From Candidatus Altimarinota bacterium (GTDB lineage Bacteria > Patescibacteriota > Gracilibacteria > UBA1369 > LOWO2-01-FULL-3): a DNA stretch of 28,960 nt. The stretch spans positions 1 to 28,960 of the forward strand of contig JALNWA010000011.1 in the NCBI GenBank assembly GCA_023231115.1, in the 5' to 3' direction. The position numbers were made by a program, and so were the translations under genes. The number at the start of each line of letters is the position of its first letter. Position 1 is the first letter of the stretch. The notes beneath the pieces are model-generated. The model saw nothing but the letters and a program-made list of their open reading frames with translations. It had not been told where the DNA came from and made no database searches. This document shows, piece by piece, positions 24,268 through 28,960 of this stretch.

Positions 24268-24371
24268 GGAGCTGTTCTTTATATTTCCGTGAGCGAATTC
24301 CGTTTTAAAAAAATTAAGCCACGCAAACTAAAAAAGAAGGCTGAGCTCATGGAGATGTAAAGAACAGCTCC
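24268..24371 (+). ncRNA. 27-bp hairpin, candidate plus-strand structured RNA
   Basis: Positions 24268-24294 pair with 24345-24371 in an unbroken 27-bp helix, including three T-G pairs (24282/24357, 24285/24354, 24289/24350). In the minus-strand RNA these would be A-C mismatches, so the fold favours a plus-strand transcript. A 50-nt A-rich apical region contains a possible 4-bp hairpin AGCC/GGCT (24317-24320, 24339-24342). A T-rich tract with seven T (24384-24391) follows. It lies in the only sizeable non-coding gap here (24183-24378). No SRP, 6S or tmRNA hallmark is seen, and the upstream promoter is weak. Confidence 0.55.
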
Positions 24372-24378
24372 TTTCCCT

Positions 24379-24951
24379 TCATTCTTTTTTTGTATAAAGG
24401 CTATGCACCAAAAACGCGAGAGCAGGGAGCGAAAACCAAAGCGCGCTATTGCTTACAATTGATCTGATTAAAGCTGATTCGTTATAAACATCCCAAAGAG
24501 CACTAACCGTCGTTTTAGGCTCTCCCAAGCCGATAAAAGAAATTCCGCTAACGAAAACAAGTATTGTGCTGATGATAAGTCCGGCGCTCATAATTGCATA
24601 AACAATACTCAAAACAAGCCTGATTACCGCAGATCTATCATCAACAGTTTCAACTTCGAAAGCGCCTTTTACGGCAAAAATAATGACAAAGGAAACAAAC
24701 AATAAAACTTTTATAAGTACTAGAGCCTCTATTTCATTACCTACAGCGGCCAGTTTCAAAATTTTAGTAAAAACTATAGAACCACCAAAATACTGAGAAA
24801 AAATAGTTCCCGCGGCATCGGCCGCAATCATCGAAACATAAGTTCCAAGAATAATTTTAAGAGTGCTGTCACGTCCAACAATAAAGCTGTATGCGACAAT
24901 CACAACGAAGAAAACCAGTACAAAAAGATCCCAAGAAAGAGTGATATTCAT
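24379..24951 (-). CDS. Membrane protein (190 aa), unknown function
   Basis: About five predicted membrane helices (around 8-26, 30-50, 78-95, 108-133 and 160-183) and a basic C-terminus (YTKKE). An Arg-Asp-Ser motif follows the first helix (VGRDSTLKIILG), reminiscent of small CvpA-like membrane proteins, but the similarity is too weak to name. It follows dnaJ by 36 nt. A 7-bp inverted repeat GTGATTA/TAATCAC (24961-24967, 24985-24991) brackets a TATAAA -10-like element (24983-24978), so it may have its own promoter or a small terminator after dnaJ. Confidence 0.6.
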   Translation of the reverse strand: MNITLSWDLFVLVFFVVIVAYSFIVGRDSTLKIILGTYVSMIAADAAGTIFSQYFGGSIVFTKILKLAAVGNEIEALVLIKVLLFVSFVIIFAVKGAFEVETVDDRSAVIRLVLSIVYAIMSAGLIISTILVFVSGISFIGLGEPKTTVSALWDVYNESALIRSIVSNSALWFSLPALAFLVHSLYTKKE

Positions 24952-24987
24952 AAGTAATGAGTGATTACAAAAGAAATTTTATACTAA

Positions 24988-26133
24988 TCACCAAAAAAGT
25001 CCACCACTTTTCTTTGTGTCGAGTCCGGCCTCACCAGCAAGAGCTACATAAAGTTCACGTTCTTTTTTAGAAAGTTTATCAGGAATTTTTATTTTAATTT
25101 TTACATAATGATCGCCGGCTTGTCCGCTCGCTTTTTTGACGCCCTCTCCGGAAATTTTGAAAACTTTAGAGTCATTTGTACCTGCAGGAATTTTTATAGT
25201 TTTTTCTCCATGGATTGTTGCAACGGAAATTTCATCGCCCAAAACGGCTTGTAGTAGATGTATTTCGGTTTCTCCGTGAATGTCCAAACCATCTCTTATA
25301 AATTTTTTACTTTGTTCAACGACAAGTAAAATATAAAGATCTCCGCTAGGTCCGTTTTTTATTCCGCCTTCCCCTTTTCCGGCTAATTTTAAAGTAGATC
25401 CATTATCAACACCTGCCGGAATTTTCACTTTTACACGCTCTTTTACGCGAACTCTGGTTGTTCCATGACATACGGAACATAATTTGTCGGGACGTTTCCC
25501 TTCTCCGTTACAATCGTCACAAATATTTGAAGTCGCCATTTGTCCCAAAATTGTATTTCGAATAGTTCTGATTTCACCGGTTCCTCCGCAAGTTTTACAA
25601 GTCCCGATAACGCTTCCGGGCTCAGCTCCGCGCCCGTCGCAATGCTTACAGATATCGGATTTTGTTATTTCAAGTTCTTTTTCACTTCCGAAAACCGCAT
25701 CTTCAAAAGAGATTCTGATATTTGCCTCAATGTCGTTTCCGCGCATCGGGCCTGCTTTTTTTGAACGTCTTGATCTTCCACCTCCACCACCTGCGCCGCC
25801 AAAAAATGATTCGAATATATCGGCAAATCCTCCTCCGCCTCCAAAATCAAAATTCATTCCGTTAAAATCAAAACCTCCGGCTTGACCTGCACCTCCGCTA
25901 TATCCACCTCTGCCCGTAGTAGAGCCAAAAGTGTCATACTGTTGGCGTTTTTGTTTGTCAGACAAAACCTCATACGCGACATTTATTTCTTTGAATTTTT
26001 GCTCCGAGTCTTTGTCTCCTTTATGTTTATCCGGATGATATTTGAGGGCCGATTTTCGGTATGCAGACTTTATCTCCGCATCAGTTGCGGTTTTTGGAAC
26101 TCCCAAAATTTCATAAAGATTTTTTTCTGCCAT
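24988..26133 (-). CDS. dnaJ: Chaperone DnaJ
   Basis: The 381-residue co-chaperone stimulates DnaK ATPase and delivers substrates. The J-domain has YEILGVPKTATDAEIK and the HPD motif in YHPDKHKG (about 32-39). A Gly/Phe-rich linker (about 74-120) is followed by the zinc domain with four CxxC motifs: CKHCDGRG, CKTCGGTG, CDDCNGEG and CSVCHGTT; the last lacks the final Gly. The C-terminal substrate domain follows. No dnaK or grpE is in the window. It is under a CIRCE operator. Confidence 0.95.
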   Translation of the reverse strand: MAEKNLYEILGVPKTATDAEIKSAYRKSALKYHPDKHKGDKDSEQKFKEINVAYEVLSDKQKRQQYDTFGSTTGRGGYSGGAGQAGGFDFNGMNFDFGGGGGFADIFESFFGGAGGGGGRSRRSKKAGPMRGNDIEANIRISFEDAVFGSEKELEITKSDICKHCDGRGAEPGSVIGTCKTCGGTGEIRTIRNTILGQMATSNICDDCNGEGKRPDKLCSVCHGTTRVRVKERVKVKIPAGVDNGSTLKLAGKGEGGIKNGPSGDLYILLVVEQSKKFIRDGLDIHGETEIHLLQAVLGDEISVATIHGEKTIKIPAGTNDSKVFKISGEGVKKASGQAGDHYVKIKIKIPDKLSKKERELYVALAGEAGLDTKKSGGLFW

Positions 26134-26151
26134 AAATTTTTTTACTCAAAC

Positions 26152-26180
26152 ATTATACCTTCCATAAGAAATCTTGTCTA
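26152..26180 (-). promoter_or_regulatory. dnaJ promoter
   Basis: TAGACA (26180-26175) and TATAAT (26157-26152) are 17 nt apart on the minus strand. The start near 26145 gives a short leader of about 12 nt. The -35 overlaps the CIRCE element by three bases. Confidence 0.75.
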
Positions 26181-26204
26181 GCACTCTACTTGATGAAGTG
26201 CTAG
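26178..26204. promoter_or_regulatory. CIRCE operator (HrcA site)
   Basis: CTAGCACTC-N9-AAGTGCTAG matches the CIRCE consensus TTAGCACTC-N9-GAGTGCTAA at 15 of 18 arm positions with exact spacing. HrcA binding here would block the dnaJ -35, so dnaJ is expected to be heat-inducible. The hrcA gene is not in the window. Confidence 0.88.
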
Positions 26205-26219
26205 CGCGAGGTTTAAAAG

Positions 26220-26247
26220 ATTTTATAAATATTTTAAGAAAATTTAA
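26220..26247 (+). repeat. 28-nt near-exact direct repeat, left copy (within motif copy C)
   Basis: The 28 nt differ at one position (A versus G at 26231) from 27653-27680. The shared part includes TTTTAAGAAAATTTAA. It continues into TGATTCCTTAATGTC (26248-26262) and TGT-TAAAAG (26266-26272), the intergenic motif seen upstream of other genes. Confidence 0.6.
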
Positions 26248-26286
26248 TGATTCCTTAATGTCAGCATGTTAAAAGATAGAAAATGA

Positions 26287-26315
26287 TTGACCAAAACTGG
26301 ATATTTATATATCAT
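26287..26315 (+). promoter_or_regulatory. Promoter of the MazEF-like module
   Basis: TTGACC (26287-26292) and TATCAT (26310-26315) are 17 nt apart. A start near 26322 gives a leader of about 29 nt. Confidence 0.55.
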
Positions 26316-26335
26316 ATTTATATATTATAAATATC
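26300..26335. promoter_or_regulatory. Inverted repeat over the antitoxin -10 (probable operator)
   Basis: GATATTTATA (26300-26309) and TATAAATATC (26326-26335) are perfect 10-bp arms around the -10 element. Antitoxins of the ribbon-helix-helix type usually repress their own operon by binding such repeats. Confidence 0.5.
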
Positions 26336-26350
26336 AAATAACCGCTTAAA

Positions 26351-26602
26351 ATGAAGTCAATCGTAACATTCACCAGTAATTTATCTCCAAATCTTATGAA
26401 TTGGATAACAACATATTCAAAAAAACAAAGCTCGACAAAAAGAGAGGTGATTGAGCAGGCAATAGTCATGTACAAAGAATATGTGACAAAAAAAGACATG
26501 GAGCAATCTTTCAAAAAAGCCGCCAAAGATAAAGAAATTATAAAAATGGCGGAAGAGGGAATTAGTGACTACGAAGCGCAATTAAAAAAATGGAATATAT
26601 GA
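26351..26602 (+). CDS. Ribbon-helix-helix type antitoxin
   Basis: The 83-residue protein starts with a short strand and helix-turn pattern of the ribbon-helix-helix type (SIVTFTSNLSPNLMNWI then KREVIEQAIVMYKEYV, about 30-46), followed by an acidic/basic helical tail (47-83) that would bind and mask the toxin. It ends ATATGA, with the TGA overlapping the ATG of the MazF-like gene, so translation is coupled. Together they form a type II toxin-antitoxin pair. Confidence 0.75.
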   Translation: MKSIVTFTSNLSPNLMNWITTYSKKQSSTKREVIEQAIVMYKEYVTKKDMEQSFKKAAKDKEIIKMAEEGISDYEAQLKKWNI

Positions 26603-26931
26603 AACAGCGTGAAATATATTTGATAAATTTAAATCCCACAAAAGGCAGAGAGCAGAGAGGAGTACGTCCTGCAGTGATTATTTCCGGAGACACGATGAAT
26701 AAGAATTTGGGGTTGTGTATGGTTTGTCCGATATCTTCAAAAATAAAAAATTATGCTTGCTGTGTTGAATTAAGAAAAAACAAAATAAATAATCTGGACT
26801 CGGATTCCGAAATAATAACTTTTCAATCTAGAACTGTCGCAAAAGACAGGCTAATCAAGAAAATTGGTGAAATCACAGAAGAAGAATTATCAAAAATCTT
26901 CGAAGGATTGTTTAAGGTGTTGAAATATTGA
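26599..26931 (+). CDS. mazF: MazF/PemK-family toxin, endoribonuclease
   Basis: The protein has the MazF core: QREIYLINLNPTKGREQRGVRPAVIIS (glycine-rich loop and conserved Arg), VCPISSKIK and a QSRTVAKDRLIKKIG segment near the C-terminus with the conserved Arg. MazF cleaves mRNA at short sequences. The ATG at 26599 overlaps the antitoxin TGA (ATGA), giving 110 residues; an ATG three codons earlier is possible but overlaps more. It ends 4 nt before the convergent tRNA-Glu. Confidence 0.88.
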   Translation: MKQREIYLINLNPTKGREQRGVRPAVIISGDTMNKNLGLCMVCPISSKIKNYACCVELRKNKINNLDSDSEIITFQSRTVAKDRLIKKIGEITEEELSKIFEGLFKVLKY

Positions 26932-26934
26932 TTT

Positions 26935-27009
26935 TGGTAGCGCTACGGGGAATTGAACCCCGGTTTCCTCCTTGAGAAGGAGGCGTCCTAGCCGCTAGAC
27001 GATGGCGCC
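26935..27009 (-). tRNA. tRNA-Glu (CUC)
   Basis: On the minus strand 75 nt fold as a tRNA: acceptor GGCGCCA with TAGCGCT, anticodon stem CCTCC/GGAGG with loop TTCTCAA (anticodon CTC), T-arm CGGGG/CCCCG with TTCAATT, discriminator A and encoded CCA. The acceptor has a C6-A67 mismatch and a G1-U72 pair, so processing quality is uncertain. Confidence 0.9.
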
Positions 27010-27044
27010 ATGTATTTTTAATCGCTCAAAACAGAGCAGGCTTA

Positions 27045-27073
27045 AGTTTAGCGAAGCATCAGACGTAAATCAA
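27045..27073 (-). promoter_or_regulatory. Promoter of tRNA-Glu
   Basis: TTGATT (27073-27068) and TAAACT (27050-27045) are exactly 17 nt apart. The start near 27038 lies 29 nt before the tRNA 5' end. Confidence 0.65.
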
Positions 27074-27089
27074 ACGTTTTTTGTCGCTC

Positions 27090-27326
27090 TCAATAAATGT
27101 TCCCTCGATAATCTATGTCGATAATTTCTATATCACTTTGAAGGATTTTATAAATTACCCGAATTTTCCCCACCCTAAGCCTATAAAGGCTCTCACCAAC
27201 ACCTTGTAATTTTTTTATGTCACCACCAGAGAATGGATTTTTCTTGACCTCAAGAAGCTTTTCTTTGAGCCTCAAGCGCATTTTTTTATCCAAAGACTTA
27301 ATGAATTTTGTGATTTTATCGGGCAT
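27090..27326 (-). CDS. RelE/ParE-family toxin
   Basis: The 78-residue basic protein has the RelE/ParE pattern: helical KFIKSLDKKMRLRLKEKL, a strand region NPFSGGDIKKLQG, and the core LYRLRVGKIRVIYKIL with closing IIDIDYRG. RelE types cleave mRNA on the ribosome; ParE types attack gyrase; the sequence does not decide. The Arg residues in LRVGKIR are the usual active or binding residues. It follows its antitoxin by 9 nt. Confidence 0.85.
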   Translation of the reverse strand: MPDKITKFIKSLDKKMRLRLKEKLLEVKKNPFSGGDIKKLQGVGESLYRLRVGKIRVIYKILQSDIEIIDIDYRGNIY

Positions 27327-27335
27327 ACAATCTTT

Positions 27336-27548
27336 TTATAGAGATCCAATCAAATCATCTATTCCAAGACCTTTTCCGGAATTATCTCTATTTGCATTGA
27401 AAATATTTCCAGGGGCAAAGCCTCCTTCCATAAATGATTTTGTCAAAACTATTTTTATCAAAGAACTTGCCGGAACGCCATAGGCGGCAGACTTCTTTTT
27501 GATGGCTTTGCTTAATTTATCTTCAATTTTAACTTGTAATAAAACCAT
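27336..27548 (-). CDS. Antitoxin of the RelE-like toxin
   Basis: The 70-residue protein begins with a short strand-helix pattern (VLLQVKIEDKLSKAIKKKSAAY, then VPASSLIKIVLTKSF) of the RelB/ribbon-helix-helix kind. A Gly/Asn-rich middle and an acidic C-terminus (GIDDLIGSL) would wrap the toxin. It lies directly upstream of the toxin. Confidence 0.7.
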   Translation of the reverse strand: MVLLQVKIEDKLSKAIKKKSAAYGVPASSLIKIVLTKSFMEGGFAPGNIFNANRDNSGKGLGIDDLIGSL

Positions 27549-27585
27549 GCTAATTTAATTATAAAATAATACTAAACACATATAT

Positions 27586-27614
27586 ATAATATACTAAAAC
27601 AATTACTTTTTCAA
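27586..27614 (-). promoter_or_regulatory. Promoter of the RelBE-like module
   Basis: TTGAAA (27614-27609) and TATTAT (27591-27586) are 17 nt apart in a very AT-rich region. Several other TA-rich hexamers could serve as -10. Confidence 0.4.
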
Positions 27615-27652
27615 TATAATTAAAAAAAGAATATTAAAAAAACTTTATAAAA

Positions 27653-27680
27653 ATTTTATAAATGTTTTAAGAAAATTTAA
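27653..27680 (+). repeat. 28-nt near-exact direct repeat, right copy
   Basis: This copy matches 26220-26247 at 27 of 28 positions in the same orientation. The two copies bracket the stretch with both toxin-antitoxin pairs and tRNA-Glu. The copy ends 8 nt before the glycosyltransferase stop codon. Confidence 0.6.
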
Positions 27681-27688
27681 AAATTATT

Positions 27689-28960
27689 TTAAAACTTCCC
27701 CAAAATTTTCTGCCAGACTTTTTTGAAAAATTTCTTTAATCCGTTTTGTTTCAAGTATCGCACTCCGCTTTTTGCAACACGCAAAGGGCGCTTGATTGAG
27801 CCAAAAACTCCGCTCCCAAATCCGCCAAAACTGCGACCTCCCGTCACACCTCTATCCGGTGCCGGTCTTGGATTTTCAAGCCATTTTAAAATCGGCTCGC
27901 CAACGACCTCATATCCGCAAAATTTTTCGACGTATTCTCGCCCGCGTAGTCCATATTCTTTCAGTCGCGCGCTATCTCTTCCGCCGTTATACCATTCGCG
28001 ATAAATCACCGAAATCGCACTCGCAAGTTCCTCGTAGTTTCCACTTTTCACTCCAACTCCTGCGCCATACGCAGTGCATTCCCGAGAAATTTCACTGCCA
28101 AGCGTTGTCACGATAGGCAAGCCAAATTTCATCATTTCATTTAGTCTGTTTCTCGCGCCAAAAATTGTTTCCGCGCATTTTCGATCAACGTTAAGTCCCA
28201 AATGCGCGCGTCTATATATATAAGGAATATCCGCAGTGTCGACCCATCCCAAAAACACAAACCTACCCCGAAATTCCGATTTTTCAATCATCTCTTTAAA
28301 TTTCGCAAAAGTCTTATTGTCCAATCCTGAAATTTCGCCTCCGGTAGACACAAAATACAATTTCTCACATTTTTTCATCGCCTCGCAAACGCCTTTGAAT
28401 AATGTAATTTCGTCGACCCAAGTATTGTATCCGCCCATCCAAAGCATAATAAATGCATCTTTCGGAACGCGCCCAAAAGTTTCTTTCAAGCTCAACGGAA
28501 GCTCATCTGAAAGCCCTCTTTCGCCTTCAAACCATTCTGTGCCATTTGGAATATGTTCCACAAATTTATATCCAAAACTGTCTTTTCCCATTCTTCCAAA
28601 TGCGGCAAGTTCGCCATAAAGTGCATGCTCCTGCGGTTTTGAAACAACTGAAATTTTATCCGCGCGCGAAACAACGCTTCTCTCCATATTATAGTAATGG
28701 TCCAAATAATCATTGCTATCCATTTTATAGGCTTGTGCTTGTGCTTCGGCCATTGCCCATCCATTTAAATCCGCCCAGAAAGGAGCAGAAAAACGAAGGC
28801 AAGAAGCCAAAAACGAAGGATAAGTGTTTACCCCAATCACAGCATCCGGCGAAAATTCATCGCACACACCCTGCAAAGTTTTAAAAATCTTTGGATCATC
28901 TTTTGAAATCAAAATCTCCGCATATTTCTCAGAAAGTGCGGTTTCTTTATATAAAATTTC
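27689..28960 (-). CDS. Glycosyltransferase (GT4-like), N-terminus cut by the window edge
   Basis: The frame stays open to the right edge; a TTG at 28912 could be read as a start, but 16 more in-frame codons run to the edge, so the true start is outside. The visible part has GT-B features: IPNGTEWF, MLWMGGYNTWVDE, RFVFLGWVDTADIPYIYRRAHLGLNVD and a FGARNRLNEMMKFGLPIVTT donor-site segment. The last 60 residues are unusual: a Gly/Arg/Pro-rich stretch, then a basic amphipathic tail (KKFFKKVWQKILGKF) that may attach it to the membrane. Its substrate is unknown. Confidence 0.75.
   Translation of the reverse strand, partial: EILYKETALSEKYAEILISKDDPKIFKTLQGVCDEFSPDAVIGVNTYPSFLASCLRFSAPFWADLNGWAMAEAQAQAYKMDSNDYLDHYYNMERSVVSRADKISVVSKPQEHALYGELAAFGRMGKDSFGYKFVEHIPNGTEWFEGERGLSDELPLSLKETFGRVPKDAFIMLWMGGYNTWVDEITLFKGVCEAMKKCEKLYFVSTGGEISGLDNKTFAKFKEMIEKSEFRGRFVFLGWVDTADIPYIYRRAHLGLNVDRKCAETIFGARNRLNEMMKFGLPIVTTLGSEISRECTAYGAGVGVKSGNYEELASAISVIYREWYNGGRDSARLKEYGLRGREYVEKFCGYEVVGEPILKWLENPRPAPDRGVTGGRSFGGFGSGVFGSIKRPLRVAKSGVRYLKQNGLKKFFKKVWQKILGKF

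Noticed and set aside
24268..24371. The hairpin as SRP RNA, 6S RNA or tmRNA
   Set aside because: No GGAA/GNRA-tetraloop SRP domain, no open central bubble like 6S, and no tRNA-like ends for tmRNA.
27723..28884. Plus-strand open frames opposite the truncated glycosyltransferase
   Set aside because: They overlap a gene with GT-B motifs and are Pro/Ser-rich shadows in the wrong strand.
1..28960. Recoded genetic code (UGA as Gly)
   Set aside because: Several genes end in TGA at their expected length and no in-frame TGA is needed to extend known proteins.
1..28960. CRISPR array, rRNA genes or insertion sequences
   Set aside because: No regular spaced repeats, no rRNA-like sequence and no transposase frames were seen in the window.

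Overview
This window looks like a chromosomal stretch of an AT-rich bacterium, most likely a member of the Candidate Phyla Radiation (Patescibacteria). The reasons are dense short operons, many small membrane or zinc-ribbon proteins of unknown role, a NYN-domain protein, a PilB-type ATPase without its usual neighbours, a large Cys-rich zinc protein of a type I associate with these phyla, and almost no Shine-Dalgarno sequences. TGA is used as a stop (for example ppdK, the antitoxin at 26351 and the membrane protein at 23732), so the UGA-to-Gly code of Gracilibacteria and Absconditabacteria does not apply. A Peregrinibacteria-like lineage fits, but that is inference; there is no rRNA here to settle it.

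Left part (1-9900): a truncated lipoprotein, a PgeF/YfiH-like protein, two tiny overlapping ORFs, then a plus-strand run of ftsE, purM, a NYN-domain protein, dprA and an MFS transporter. This run collides tail to tail with a minus-strand type IV pilus ATPase gene. A divergent promoter then drives a 549-residue Cys-rich zinc protein, whose stop codon lies in the outer stem of a 139-nt branched inverted-repeat structure.

Middle (9900-19750): recA-recX-nusA runs on the minus strand, with a clear recA promoter carrying an inverted repeat in its spacer and a possible attenuator before nusA. Then come a zinc-ribbon protein with a membrane protein, a divergent glycosyltransferase followed by NAD kinase, and a gdhA-ppdK pair linking glutamate, 2-oxoglutarate, pyruvate and PEP.

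Right part (19800-28960): an HTH/coiled-coil regulator with a palindrome at its start, then a surface module: a membrane-anchored cohesin-like protein, a secreted protein with lamin-tail, cohesin, Fn3-like and dockerin domains, and a polysaccharide deacetylase. Next come tRNA-Lys, a 27-bp hairpin that looks like a plus-strand RNA, a membrane protein, and dnaJ under a CIRCE operator. A small islet with a MazEF-like pair, tRNA-Glu and a RelBE-like pair is bounded by near-identical 28-nt repeats. A truncated glycosyltransferase ends the window.

The points most worth following are the cohesin/dockerin pair, the mirror-image Cys-rich protein, the two large RNA-like structures, the putative nusA attenuator, and an intergenic motif family that includes a 24-nt exact repeat shared by the recA and cohesin-dockerin upstream regions.
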